Source: Lutjanus erythropterus (Eukaryota > Chordata > Actinopteri > Lutjaniformes > Lutjanidae). Taken from it: a stretch of DNA of 64,000 nucleotides. Position numbers and translations under genes: made by a program. Under the pieces are notes generated by a model, which was not told the origin of the DNA, made no database searches, and saw nothing but the letters and a program-made list of their open reading frames with translations. This document shows positions 1 through 15,100 of the stretch, one piece after another; the stretch's first letter is position 1; the number at the start of each line of letters is the position of its first letter. The DNA lies in the NCBI GenBank assembly GCA_020091685.1, contig CM034599.1, positions 27,775,922-27,839,921 of the forward strand. Reading direction: 5' to 3'.

Positions 1-188
1 CGATGCCCAGCAGCTCTTTGAAGAGCAGGACGACATGCCAGTTAAATTTGGCCGAGCACTCCACGTAACCGCACTTCCAGGTCTTTTTCACCAGGACAGA
101 CACCGCCCTGCGGGGCATGAAGCGCTGCCGCTGCAAGTCTCTCTTGTTGCCCACCACCAGGATCGGCACCTCGCTGCTGCTGCCTTCC
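1..188 (-). CDS. rasl10a: rasl10a coding exon 3 (partial, runs off the left edge)
   Basis: The first base completes codon 114, then residues 115-176. It holds [10 protein letters not shown] (G4) and [13 protein letters not shown] (G5), both diagnostic of RASL10 proteins. The acceptor is CCTGCAG, with a long pyrimidine tract on the minus strand at about 210-238. The exon is still open at base 1. Confidence 0.9.
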
Positions 189-3100
189 CTGCAGGATTGT
201 GTCACAGGTAAAAAAAAAAAAAAGAAGAAAAAAAAAGGTTAAGTTATATTCTCTATGGCTGAAAAACAAAATATGTAGTATAAATCATCCCCCAATCATC
301 ACCCACGACCCACCAGAAGCATGTGGTGGTGTCTGCATCCACACTCAGTTCTCTGACTGTACCTTCTTATCTTATCTTCATTTTTCTGTGTTCTGGATGC
401 TTTACCAACCCAAAATGTCAGGATTTAATGTCCTGAGAATGGGAGTCAACAATGTTTCTGGTGTGTTTACAAACAGAAACTGACAAAACTTCCTTTAAGA
501 ACATAATTTCCAACATTGGTCAACATTTGTTGGGCTTTTCAGAAGTACAGGGGATATATTTGAGAGCTTTAACTTCACTCAATTGACACAAAAGACAAAG
601 GTATTAATAAACAGTTTTCACCATGTACGGAACAGCCATCTTGGATTTTGAGGTAATCCTACTTCAGGGGGTGTTCCAGTTGAATTTCTACCTGAGAACT
701 CGGAAATTCTGACTTCTCATTTCGAATGGAATGCACCATGAGATTTGCTACTGGTTATCTAAGACACTGACGTGGTTATTATGCAAAACAAACAGCAAAT
801 AGGCCTACTGTTAACACTATGCACCAAGCTAATGTTGACAAGTAACTAACTTAAGGATGAAGAAGCACTAAGTTTGTAGGCGAAGGTAACGCTACTTTAG
901 CGTTGAGCAGTAAACTGACGTTCAGCTCGTAAAACTGAAATAAACATGCCACTACACTGTGCAAACAGAGAATATGCGTCATAATTCACCAGCAGATCTG
1001 ACATGTTTTGGCACTGCCCACAGCTGATGAATTACTGGAATACAATATTCAAAGCCTTATCAGAGTCCCTCAAACCTATGCCTGATGAGAACAAGAAAAT
1101 TAACACAAAAACATAATAGCTTTCTCAATTCTTTTAGCATGCAGGAGAATCCTAATGGATTTGAAGTCATCTCACCTCTATGTGGCTGTGGGATCTAGTG
1201 TTTTTCTAAAACTGGAGAAAATGAAGTTCTCACTGCGGGGACATCTTTTGAAATTCATATCTATTTGGGGTCTAATCACACAGCTCTTTGATAAATTGAA
1301 GACTCTGTAGATTCATAACTCCTGGTTAGCTTGGGCTCCTTTTTTGTAGCCCATTACTTCTTATTCTGTACCACCCCCTTCATTTTATTTATTTATTTAG
1401 TCTACTCCTTCAGTTATTAACACTGAAAAGAGCTATTTGACATTTGAGGCAGTGTGATTTGTTCTGTGTTTTGGGAAATTTGGAGGTATGAACTGAATGG
1501 GGGAATGATTGCGGGAGAGAAAATGAAAAATCGTGTGTATAGTGTGTGATTGAGTTCTTTGTAGCAGAGCACAATATACCAGAAAGCACAGTGATCATCA
1601 GTGGTTGGCTGGGCGTGTGCAAGATGCCTGGTGTGTGCAGTTTTCCTTCTTTCCGAGGTGTGCGGGGGCGGACTGGAGGATTACAGCTCACAGGCTCAAG
1701 GGGCCTCCCACCACTCTCTGCAGTGACTGGTTTACAGCATTATTATAAGTGTGAAACTGTATGGCAAGTCAGAGGTAGGCATGAATTAGAGATTCAAGAC
1801 TAGTGTTTGTAATCCTGCAGTGTTGATGAAAAACACGAGGAGGGCGTCATCAAGTTCAACCATTTCCAGTAAAACCTCAATGGTGGTAGTTTGGAAATCT
1901 AATCTGAAGCTTGACTTTAAAAAGCAGAGAACGATGTAGGGAAAAGTAGTTACTTGAAGAAATCCTGGATTAGTCTGCAGAGCAAACACTATGAAGGAGA
2001 GAAGGCTGATTATATAAATCGGATTTCTAACAATGAGATTAATTTTTTACTTTGAAGGCTTTCTGTTTGATCGGGTGGCAAAGTCAGTGGAGCTTAAAGC
2101 TTTAATTACTGTTTTTCATGAAAAATAATAATATTCTAGAAACTGCAGAAGGTCAAGTTGAATTCACTGAGAGCTGTTAAATCTGGTACTTTATGAAACC
2201 TGAAGAAGCCATAATAACAAGACATCTGCAGATGTGCTGAGCTCAATGACAGCTGACATATAAATTGTTAAAGCTGCTGCTTTACCTTTTCTCCTCCTTT
2301 TATAATGAATAAAGCTCTCTTTTTTGTAGCCTCATCTTCTGACAAGGACTCACAGCACTTATGCATATTTGCACGTCTGCCTTGACAGATGGACAGATAG
2401 CGTGATAGAGACAAAGACACAGAGAGAGAGAAATGTAAAGTACAGTTTTTGAGCCCTGAGGCGAAGTTCTTAAAGGTGTACGGTTGAAAAACACATCCCA
2501 GTTATAATCTCACTTTTTCTCCTTTTCACAGGTTGTGCTCACAGCCTTAAAAATATCTCCTCGCATATCGACTCCAGCCTGTGTATTTTAGCAGAACGAA
2601 ACGTACTGTATGTGAGCGAGTGTGTGTGTGTGTGTATGCATCTGTATGTGAAAATTAGGGCAAACTATACAGTGGATAGACCCTGTCACAGTCTTCTGAA
2701 CTGAAGGCTGGCCTCCACAGCTTAAAAAATAAGGTTATTCTGGTATGGAATGGATTTTGTCAGCATTTTAAGCATATATTCCTGGGTGATCTTTACAGTA
2801 CAGATGGGCTACGTTCCTTTCAAGACATGAATGTTCCAATCAAGTGTTTTTATCACATATGAATTATGCTTAACTTCAGCTATATCTGTCCCAACAATGA
2901 CAAAACGCTTGTTTTGTAGATTATTTTGTATGGTATTTTATAGTTCCTGTTGATGACTCATCCTGCACTTGAGGGTGTACATACACTTAATTTGTATCCA
3001 ATGAAATGCTTTCTCGCTTATGACACTGCCGGAGCATGAAAGGAGAATGCAATCATGCTCCAGAGCAGACTGGTGTGGTTCTGGAGGCCTCACTGTACAA

Positions 3101-6100
3101 AAGCACACCATAACTTTATTCCCTCTTTTGGGTCAAACAGTGTCATATTTTATGGAGATAAATATTGTCTGGTTTCCATTCTAATGTCCTCTGGCTGCTC
3201 AGCTTGTTTAATAACAGAGCTTTTCTGATGGACAGATAGCTTTAGCTTGCTTGTTTCTAAAGTCACTAACTGTAACTGTTATCATCAGATTGGCTGCTGT
3301 TGTTCTTGGGGGTTTTGGTCCCAGTCTGGTCCTGTTCACAGGGAGCTCTCAGTCCAGGAAGAGTCAACTAATATGATCAGTCCTCTTTCCGACATCCATG
3401 GACTGCTTTAGCTGCATTGGGCAGCACTCAAGGTGTTCAGTGTACCATGGCAGCACCTTTTGTTTATAAATCCACCTCTTTGTGCATGCTTTGTGTGTCC
3501 ATAAAATAATAATAAAAAAACACTCCCGGTACTCCCGTTTTTGCATATGATGTGGCCTGCCTGTTGCCCAGTTGACCCTTCCTAAGTCCTGCACCTTTTT
3601 GCTCTGTGCTGATCCAATACCAGTTAAAAAAGCTTGGTACTTGGTACTGAAAATGTCAGCTTGGTACAGATACTAGGAATTTTCATATTTTGTTGATTTT
3701 GTTCTTGTGGACAAAAACAGTGGTGTTTCTGCTGCCATAACCAAAACATGAAATGTCGGAAATACAATTATCTAAGTAAAAATGTCCTCCCGCTTCTTTT
3801 TAACTGGCCAACATATGACTCATAGTACCTTTGCCAGGGAAAATATACACACAGGCTTGTTTCATCTGATTCCAAAGAGAATGTGACCCAGTGACAGGCA
3901 TTAAGAATAACTATACAGAAATAGCCAGTCTTCTCACTGATGGTCTTGTTTTCTTATGTAGTTCATATAGAGGCATCAGTAATAAACTGAGACTGTGTCA
4001 TAATCATTTAAAAACTTCTTGGAGTAGTTTTAACTATCAGATGGAACAATCTAGCTAACAATTAATGTAGATTAGCTAGCTTGCCAGTTTTTTCCTAACA
4101 TTAGCCAACTTAAAATGTAAGTAGCCTACACAGAATGTCACTTTTACAGGTCCCTCAGCAACATTTATTAAACCACCTTTAAAGCTTGGTTTTCTTTTTA
4201 AGAAACCCATATTTCAGAGATGGTGCCTGCAACCATAGTAGGTTTGATTTTAAAAATCTGTGCTCCATATCCCTAAATACAGAATTGTACAGTATTACCA
4301 GGTCTAATGGACACTAAGAAAATGATTGCGGTGTGTTGGAAACCCCGAAAACCCCTGAAGCATCAGGAAATGAGCTCTAACTTTCTTGACATTTGACAGC
4401 TTTTGTAAATGGGGTTCAGGAGGCTAATCTGAATATATGGCTCATGGCAGGGGAATCACTGAAGGGTCTTTTAAGGGGTGGGTAACCTCTGCTATATGGG
4501 GTGGTTTGTACTGGTATGCCATGATGTGTTCAGTGGCTATATATGTTTATACCCTTAAACATAAAAATAGAAACATTTGATTAAAAATGCTTTCTAAACA
4601 TATATTTAAAAGTGAAGTGAAATGTACACATACATTCTTTTCAGCTGACATCTACAGTAGAGCCACACTGTGCTGCAACAGCCTCCATTATTCATGAGTT
4701 CACTTAATATACGGTATCTGTCCCTTCTCTGCTCTTTGCTTCCCACCTCCAGCCTGACCTTAGATCTTTGTCCTATGATTACACATTTCTCCTGTTTTCC
4801 ATTTCTCTTGCATTTACCCTCCCTTCCCCCAGCTGCTGGTGATAATGGTTTTCTGTCATGGGCCATAAACATTCATGGTAACACATTTGGAGCTGCAGGA
4901 AGATGATCTGCACAATGGCCGTTTGGACATGTACAACATAGCAGAACAAACGGGACCAGTCTTTGCACGTCTCAATATGTAAAAATATGCAGAGGATGAT
5001 AGAGCAGGTGATGGCTTTTCGGTGGCCCTATTTTCCCCACTAGTGTTGGGTCCTTCTTGGCTCTTGCATTTGTTCAAACCTTTATCATATCTTCCTCTGT
5101 TTCTCAAGCCTACTGTATTTTGCTGCTGTACTCTGTTCAATAGAAGCAGAAATGTCCTAAAAATAGTCCTTAAATCCTGCTCTCATGCAGCATTGCCAGA
5201 ATCAAATGTCATTACTAAACTGTCAGGATGCAGGGAGGAGTGAGCTGCATTAAAAGATATCACCACGAGCAGACTGTCTGTCACTGTCACACTGTCACGA
5301 ACCTGTAATTGTATGGCTTTGTGGCAAGGCTGTGAAATTGCATGCTGTCTCAAGACGAGTGACACGGCGATGCCATTACAAATAACAAGTGAACGTTAAC
5401 GAGCTATATGTCGGCGGTTGCATGTTCACCGACTGTGGCTGACTGACCATACCTGTGCTCCACTATCTGCTGCCTTATCATCTTGACATATTCAAAGCTC
5501 TCCACGCAGCAGATGTCGTACACCAGGATGTAGGCGTTGGCATTGCGAACACCTCTGCAGCGCAAATCCAGCCACTCCTGAGGAATACAGAGAGAAAAAC
5601 ATGAATATACAAACAGGTATTCAGCATTAAAAGTGAATTTTTAGCCATGTTTTTAGCTCTGGTGATGGCAATGTCAGTCAGTCAATCAGTCAATCCATCA
5701 CTTTGATCCAGATTGAAAATATCTCAACAACTACTGGACAGATTCCTATGAGATTTATTACAGATATCCATGGTGGTCAACATCTTCACATGTACAGTTC
5801 AACATCTGGGAAACATAATCCACCAGCTGTGATTGACTTTGTGTATGAAGCACCATTGGTCTAAAACACAGAATCCTCCTCCCCTCCTCCTGCTGGAGTC
5901 TTGTGTGTTGTGTCCTGTCAGCCCAAAAGTGGTTCAAATGTCAAGTAGAACAGCTTGACCCGGGATGTTGCAGAGCAGATCTCTGTAAGATGTTGGCACA
6001 AATAGTCTCTGCTTTTCCCATTACTTAGCCAGTTAGAGTTCCATTTCATCTATTTAATTTTCCTGACATTAGCCAGGAGCAGACTTGAGTCTAAGCTGGA

Positions 6101-9100
6101 TTAGCATGGCTCTCACCACCTCTCCTCTACTCTTCCTGGAATGGTCTGCAATGCTGTGTTTGGGTCATCTGGTTAGGTGGTTGAAAGATGCCGTGTGCAC
6201 ATTCTTATGAGCGTATTTCTATTATAGGTGATTGCGTGTTTGAGCAATAAAGGTATAAAAAAACATTAAAAGAGAAGAATAGCAATAAAATAATATATCT
6301 ACAAGATGGATCGACATGAGGTTGATACTTGTGGTTTCATGTGAAATCTCTTAAAATCAACTTCTGCATACAGCAGTGGTTCTCACCCATTTTGAGTCCC
6401 AACCCCCCAAAATAATCAGGTTGATGTTTGTGTGATGTTTGTAACCCCTACAAAAAAATCCATATTGCAGAAAGTTAAAGTGATATTTCCAAGGCTTAGC
6501 TGGCTCTCAGGGCTTTGTTGGAAACACTGGCGTTTTGTGTGTCTCTTGTTAAGACACCAGTCTCCATTTCCTGCCCTGTCTCCTGTTGCCCCGAGCCTGT
6601 GTGAGTGTTTCTCCAATCAGAACTCACGTGCACACACACTTTCATTCTCACAAACACACTCAATAAAATCTATTCTGAGGCAAATGATATGACTGGTGCA
6701 AGCAATCTGTTGTAAAAACCATTCCCCTGTTTAAAATATAGCCCTCATTTCCCATCATGCTTGCTGGACTGAGCAGTTTGTTTGGTTTGCCATTTTATAT
6801 TGCAAAATGCAAATGTTGCTTTTTGTTAGTGTTTGTGTCAGATGTATTTTGCATATTTTTGAGTGCTTGTCCCTCATGTTGAATTTCATTAGGGGGCTGA
6901 TGTTGCTGAAAGCTGTTTCCAGGCTGTCATTTAACGCTGCTTGCCACAATATTTTTATTTTCTTCTCCACAACCATCTGGTGAGCCCTGGAAATTGTTTC
7001 ATGGCCCCCTCGGGGGTCCCGACCCTCAGGTTGTGAACCACTGCGAAGGATGGCCGTGACATTTGGTACACACATTCATGCCCCCCTCAGGACCATTTCT
7101 CATGGCTTTCCTAATCCTGACTTTTCATGTAGCATCACCATCAGTCAAAATTTTTATTTGTTCACTATTTTTGTCCAAATCTCTGCAAAATTAAAGACAT
7201 TCCCATTAAACTCAGCTGTTGATTGTATTTAGTGTTAATTAGCAAATGTTAGCATGCTAACCTGCTAAACTAAGATGGTGAACATGTTAATGTTGTCATC
7301 TAAACAGCATTTAGTCAGGTTTATTTGACACAATGAGAGAGTCCATTTGAGCATGTTAAAGAACCAGTGTGTAGGATTTAGTGGCATCTTGCACATTAAA
7401 AAACCACTCGCCTCACGCCTCCCCTTCCAAGCGTGTAGGTGAAATTACAGTGGCTGCAAGTCTCACGAAAAAAACACAATAGGCTCTATCTAGAGCCAGT
7501 GTTTGGATTACCTGTTTTGGACTACTATTGAATCATGGTGGAGCAGCATGGCATCCTCTGTAGAAGAGGACCCACACCCTCTGTAGATAAAAAAAAAGGC
7601 TCATTATGGGGTAACAAAAGCCATTATACGCTAATAAAAACATGCTAATATTTAATATGTATAGATTATATTCAATTTCTGCCATATTCCAAAAATAAAT
7701 CCCTGTAAATCTCACACACTGGACCTTTAAAATTCTAATGTTACCATTTAGCACTGCTGTGAGTGCCATGTTTTGTGTTGATTGCAATGATATTCTCACA
7801 GTTTGCTAATTTATTCAGGTGATGATCAGCTGTGATAGAAGGAAGAGGAGGACAGAATATTGGGCAGATGTGTAGAAAACATGTAGATGTGCACTGGCAC
7901 ATTTGAGTCACGTTAGACTTAGAAATATTTGGTTATTTTTGTTAAAAGTGAGAATAAATCAGCTGAATGAATGTAACAGAATCAGCAGATGCAGTGTTCT
8001 GATTCTGACTGTTTAATGTGTGTGTCCAGAAGCAGACCCTGTTAAGGTGGCACATTTGAAAAGAAGTTCAAAAAACAGGTCACGACAACTGCTGTGCCTA
8101 ACTACAGCCTCATAGATCTGCCAGCGTATAATGCACCGACTTACAGAGTACAATAATAGTGGAGAACAGCTAGCTGAACAGCATGTGGCATGTGTGTAAT
8201 TACTCCAAAACACTTTGGCTCAAAGTCATAGGTCGCCTGCCTCTGCTGCTTACGCTGTGTGAAAAAGTGCAGAGTCAATGAAGTGGTAGTGCTGGCATGG
8301 CTGTGGGAGTCTAGAACAGTGTCATAAAACATGTTGACTGCTCGGCAGTAAGCGCTGCACTGTGTCCTACATGTTCAAGGACGACGACATAGGTTAACAC
8401 TTATAAAAGATGAGCAAACACGAAGCCTTGTGTCAGGAAAAGAAGAAGAAGAAGAAGCACATATTACTGTTTAACTTCTGTTGCTGCTTGACTAAGCTTT
8501 GTGATGTTGTGAACATGCAGCAGGGCAAACAGTAATATTTATTTGATGGTAATTAGTTTCAAACTGTAATGAAACACATGGCATGAGTGGGCACATTTGC
8601 ACCTTACTGGGGGACAGTTGCTTCAAGAGAAACACACTGACCCATTCCTCTATTCATGCTGCGTTTCCCTGAGCTCTCACCAACCCACCTCCACCACCGC
8701 CATCGCCTCTAACAACATGCAACGAATTTATAAGCATTTGATCTGATAAAAGAGTGAGAGAAAAATAGAGGAACTTCAGTGGGTGGGAAGAAAAGATGTG
8801 CTGAGGGAGGGAAATGAGAAAACAAACGCAGCCCTGAGAGAATGTCGAAAAGATGAAAAAAGCAGCGGTGGATCAAGGGATGAGCAGACAGGGTGTCAAC
8901 ATAACCTCTGGGGTGCACACACACACTGCTAATGAAGGGGCTGGAGACTCTGCCAGGAACAGTGTGCAGTTCCTGACAGTCAGTCAGTTCAATTCAATTC
9001 ACTTCTATTCTGTTCAAGTCAGTTCAATCCAATTCAGTATGCATTTAGCAGGCATAGAGAGGATACTGTACTATATATACAGAGAATAGGCTGCACTGAA

Positions 9101-12100
9101 ATAAAATCTAGCTGGGTGACGACTAATGCAGGGTTGTGTGGCAGTGTGCAGTGATTAAATTAGAACATAACCACTGTGAAATAATTGGAATAGAGGTTCA
9201 CTGACTTTCTCACCACCACCGCTCCCTCTCTTTATTCACACTGTAGCCTGCTGGACCACTGCTGGGCTCCCTCTCTCTCTCTCTCTAGCAAATAGACACA
9301 AACCAAAAGAAGCATCTTGGTATTGCTATTTTGAAGCATAAACTGCAAGCCAGGTGCAGATGTAGAAGCTGGGTACATGAAATAAACCAAGCAAGGACAT
9401 GACTGCAGGAGAGTATTCATTTTCTCACCACACCTCAGTGACTCATACAGATGAACACGGAGGCTGATAAAGACGCACCAGACTTTCCAGTGACTTCAAT
9501 GTAAATGCATCCATGGGGTGGAGGGATGGATCTAACGAACACGTTCACCCAGGAGACCGAGGTTTGTGTCATGTGTGAAATCAAAACAGTATTGAAATTT
9601 TTAAGTTGCATAACGTTGCGTGCAGTATGCGACTTACATCATGTGACTTTGGTCTTTGGAATCTCTTCAGTTACTTACTGTAATCCCAAACATGGTCTTA
9701 TTTTAAACTAACCCGATAACTTTTTGTACTTAAACCTAGCCAAACAGCGACCATTTCATAACATTAACTATGTGATAAAATGGACCTTGTGCATCAGGAT
9801 GAGACGCTGAGTGGCAGTGACCAAACGTCATTATTTGATGAACCGGTTTCAGAGATATTTCAGGTTGACTGCGGAGCAATCAAATTGCTGGCATTTATGA
9901 TTGGCCACCACAGCGTGACACTGGGTTGTGTTTCTGCAACAGTTTACTCTGTTTCAGCCTTTCATCAACACAAGCCAAACACGGCACATAATGAATGAGA
10001 TTCCTGGCGTTTTCATGGCAACGCCTGATTTGTTCCGAACAGCCTTAGACTTAATAGTGTAATCATTTCATCACACAGCGTTCACTTTTGTTGCAGAATT
10101 AGATGAGAAGATTGATATCACTGTCATATTTATATGCACATGAGGCTGGAGCAAAGATTGCATTTAAAATAGTGAACAGAGCGTCTCGGTCTGAAAAGTG
10201 AAGCCAATGGAAGTGCCGTAAACATGCATTCTTTCAGGGGAGACTCCACTGGCTGCTGGCTCACTTGACTTAGAGTGAAATAGAGGACAAAGCAGGGTAT
10301 GTTTTACAATGGGGCTGCCATGTGATTGACATGTCATTCTCAGTGAGTCCATCCAGTGCAACACACAGGACTCATGAAATTCAAATCAAACTGTCAACCT
10401 GTCCCTAAAATGTTTTATTTTAGTGTGAACTTGCGAGGCAGCTGAATTTACGAGACCACACGAGAATCCATCTTGCCAGGTTTCAAGTTATGTGTTTGTG
10501 TCCACACCAGAAGTGGTGCAGCCAGTCAGCATCCTAGGATGAATTTCTGGCAGCTACAGGTGTAGTTTTAGGTGTGACGACAGTGAGAAGTGTCCATGGA
10601 AATGACTTGTCTAAAGCAAACAGGTCCTGTAAGTATTTCTTCATTGAAAGAGCAAAGAACAGCACTGAAGGCTTTTCTCAATAGAAAGGATGTTTTCAGT
10701 CTTTTCCCAACCAGCTACGGCAAAAATTTGATCTGATTGGTAAAGTTAGCCTGTGTTAGACATTATAGACAGATGGTTCATCCAATCACCTGCCAAGTGT
10801 TTTTTGAAAGTACCTGCCCTTTTCAAAACAGTTTCTAAGGACGACTCTCCAGATGGTTCTGTGTGACAAACCATCTGGCATTTTTTCCAGCTTGAACAGA
10901 TGAAAAACCAGGCAGCGCCCCCTCTCGTTGGTACTACACATGCTCTGGTTGAAAAAAACAAGGTCATGACTCCCTTAATGCCAAGCTTGAGCCAGCAGCC
11001 AGATAGCTTATCTTAAAGACTGAAAGCAGGGAGAAACAGCTAGTGTGACTCAAAATCTGCTGACCAGCACCTTTAACGCTCACTAATTAACACATTGTGT
11101 ATCTGTGCGAAAAATGAAAAATAGCGAGTTGTGGCTGTAGAGGAGCTTATGTGGCCCACTGTTTCCTGGCTGGGTGTGGTGACTTGTCGTCACTGTGAAG
11201 TTGCCAGGAAACCAGAAGAGACTCCAGGAAGTCACTCATCTAATTCTTGGCAAGATAATAAATCAGCACATTCCCTAAAATGTTTGTCTATTGACTGATA
11301 AATGATGGTTATTTAACTACTTGAGTTTGTTTCCTCTTGTGACTATGACTTTGTATTTGTCTCTAAAAATATCTTCCCACCACAGACACAGAGTTTAGAT
11401 ACAAATATAATTCCATATATAGACCACTGGTGAAGCTGTTTCATTCTTTAAAGCTGTCCTGTTTAATCTAGATGATAATTTGGCTTTGTGTTTCTTGACT
11501 GATGCACCTGTGCCTTGTGGGCACAGATCATTTGTCAGCTCTGTTTGTGAGTTGCTTTGAATACTCGGATATCAAAGTGCTGATTATCAGACCTCTTTTC
11601 ATTTTTATGCCTCTAATTAACATGAAGCTAATATAACCCTTGTTTGTAGCTGTGTATGCAATTTGTTGGAAGTAATTTTCAGTGCTGTGTTTATGTGATT
11701 TCTTCTACCTCCTGCAACAGCTTGTGTAACTTGAAATAGGATAAATCTAATTACATTTCCCTCAAGTTTTCAGAAAATATGGTTTTCAAATCAATAGATC
11801 TTACAGCCAATCTGTACAAATAAGATCGACTGATAATCTGTGACAAGAGAGGCTGAGGGAGCAAGCGATGATCAGTGTAACGTCTAATGATGATAACGCT
11901 AACACATCTGTGTCGGCGAGGAATAATTTGCCTTCATTCAATTTTGCACGGGGCGTTCGTGGGTTTGTGTCTAGGTGAGTGCGAGGAAGAAAACAGCCTC
12001 ACACATCAGCAGGGAGATAATGAGGCCGATGTGGCACACAGATCGCTGCCATCAAAAGTGAAATAGAAAGCAGAGGAGGAGAGGAAGTAAGGTGGGCACT

Positions 12101-15100
12101 GTGTTGTGAAAACTGGTGTAAATGTGAATATTTTCTGTCTCTCGCCAGGTTGAATCAGTGTTCAGAGAGAAGGGAACACATGTCACACAAGATATGATTT
12201 CTACTGTAGCTTCTTGTTGTTGCTTTTATTGTGTTGTCCAATACACTTGAAATCCAAAGTAACTCACCTGTTTTAATTTATAGCCCCTTGAGATGTAGCA
12301 TCTCATTTTCAAGTGCATCCTTTAGATACAAATGCCAAAGAACACACATACAAAACAAACACTGTTATATAATAAACATACACTGCAAATACACAGATAC
12401 AGACTGCTCACCCACCCTCTGCCACCCACACTCCCAGCCCTAAGCTGCAGTACAAGAAAAAATTGGATACAGTAACCCAGATGATAGATCAGTAACATCA
12501 GCACAACGAGCAATTTAAGTACACACAAATAGAAAACATAAACAGGTTGTTTTAAGATAAAAAAAATAAAGAGGTCATGTTGCAATGGAGAGAGGTATTA
12601 GATTTCAGGAAAAGAAGAATATTATTCCAGTTGGATGGAGCTTTGTACTGGAATGACCTGCACCGGACTTTTTGAAAATGCTGGGGACAAAGAAAAGGGG
12701 ATGTTGAATATGTCTGAGTGGATATGAAGAACTACATGAAACAAAAAGGGGCATTATTTTTCCCCAAAACTCTTCCACCTTGTCCCGCCCTACTGCGCTG
12801 TGATTGGCTACTAATACTGTGCTGTGATTGGCCTGTCCTCATGGCCTTGACCACATGTCCTTGTGATTAAAAGAAAATCTTCCTGATATTGTGAAAAGGG
12901 TTTTACTATAAACCATGACCTTTTCCTAAACCACAGTAGTTTTTTCACTTAAACTATAAACCTAACCAAACTATGACAGAAAACTGAAAATAAATTTAGA
13001 AAACCTGACAATAATGAGTCAACTTAATCTCTTATGAAGTAAATTGTGAGATTAAGCGTCACATGGGACATGAAGCTCATTCTCCTGGGTGAGAGTGCTG
13101 TGTTTGATCTATGCAGTACAAGTGGTCATGTGTGCCAGGTTTGAAGAAATTGTCTCAATGCGTTCCTGAGATATTGTGTTCACAAGAATCGGAAAAACAC
13201 AATGCCTCTGGGCCACAGCTGTCACTGGCATGGAGCCATGAACAGAATTAATCATGAATGTGCACAAAAAATAGGGCTGATGGGTCCAATAGTATGTGAA
13301 ATCAGCTGCAGACAAGCTCCAGGTCCATTGGTCATGCATGTATGTGCATGCACACACACGCAAACTATCACATGATCCCCTCCAGGTTTATGCCTGGCAA
13401 AGATAATGAATTGGACCCAGTTAAATTGCCCTTTAGATTTAGGCTGCAACCAAATAATTAATTCATATATGAAACATTTTTGCCAAACAACATGACACAT
13501 TCCGGCCATAACACAAAATATCATCACACCTATGCCTTTTCTGATAATTGAGGCAATTGTCGACGTGAGTGAGATGCACACATTGGCTTCAGTTTCAGCC
13601 TCACATCTCTGTGGGGCTAAAAATAGCAGCTTGTGTTCTCATCTCACATCTCTTTGTCATCCAAGTCCTGTTTTTAAATGTGGAGGAGGGGCTAGAATCA
13701 GCAACACTACTCCTTCAAACCCAAACAAGAGGCAATATAAAGAAAAATGAGGAACAAGAGTGCAGCAAAACACAGGCGATAAACTGACAGCAGATACATT
13801 TAAAATGCATGTGTGGGCATGTTTATTTGTGTGTGATTGCAGGATGCGCGAGTGTGCTTGTGGGAGCGTGAATGTGAAGTGTGGTGCCACTGTCTGTATC
13901 CTCCAGTCGGTCTCCTGAACAAAAAGAGCATCTCATCCTTCACTCCTCAAGAGCCAAACAGAACATGTTTCCCTGACAACCGCAGGCCGTGGTCAGTTTT
14001 TAGCAGGCTATGACAGAGCCGTCGTGTCTCCTGATATTAACGGAAGCAGCTTAACTGAAATGAGTGGTTGTGACAGATCAATACTCAAGCACAGGAGGGA
14101 GGCTGGTGTAACCTGGTGGGGGGAAGGGATCCAAGCAATTAAAGACATGTCACCCATAGGACACGGTGGTCGATTTACAATTAAAATCTATTACGTCCCC
14201 TGGGGGATGAAACTCCCATTACTCACTGGTGACCTCTACCAGGCAGGCAACCATTAAAATCTGTAGGTTTTATAGTTCTTTTGACTACTTCACTTTGTTT
14301 GAGATGACATGGAACAGACGGCCTGTCACTGATTAGGCTGACACACTAATAACTACATGTTACTTTTAAAAGGGATCAAGTACAGCTGATGTTGGGAAAT
14401 ATAGTCATGAATAGATGATTTTAAAACAGGAGCTAACTAGGATTTTACACACGTTGAAAAAGCTTTAAAAGAACAGCTTGACGTTCTTGGAAATCTGGGT
14501 ATTTGCTTTCTAGCTGGGTGTTTGATGAGAACATTGATTCCACTCAAAATGAAGCTACAGTCGGTTAGCTTTGCTACATGAAATGGGAGTACAGCAAGCT
14601 TGGCTCTGTCTGGGGTGTTGCTTATTTGTGCTTAGAAGATAACCGCTGTGAAACAATCAGGAAATAATGTTTTACATTTCTGAGTCATTGCACAGGGACA
14701 GGGGCTGAGAAATGAGACAGAGGGACATTGTAGTAGAGAGCGGAGGTGAGCCGACCCAGACGAAGCTCAGTCTGGCTGGACACCCACCTGTGCTGTAAGG
14801 TGGTTTTTACTCCAATGCGCTGAGCAAATGCACATGGCCACACCTTTGTTTTACCTTAATATTTAGATCTCCCTTCCATGGCTGCATAGATTAGGCACAA
14901 GTTAATTTGCTGTCTTGCAGATGTGGCAAAAATGGCAACTGCACCAGTGTAAGATAGCAAATCCACCTGTACCACCAGCGCAATGGCTTTGCAGCGGGTG
15001 TAAGATAGGGCCCATTGTGTTGTTGCACTTGCTTGATGTTTGATTTGGTTAACAATGTTGTCAACTCGCTAGTTTTTGATCATAAGCCACTCCCAAATCC

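Noticed and set aside
4606-5365. Several 60-94 codon frames on both strands near 4.6-5.4 kb
   Set aside because: No family resemblance, overlapping on both strands, and within rasl10a intron 2.
8436-8460. AAG-rich run near 8440 considered as a purine motif or exon of a charged protein
   Set aside because: Short simple repeat with no splice sites or coding context.
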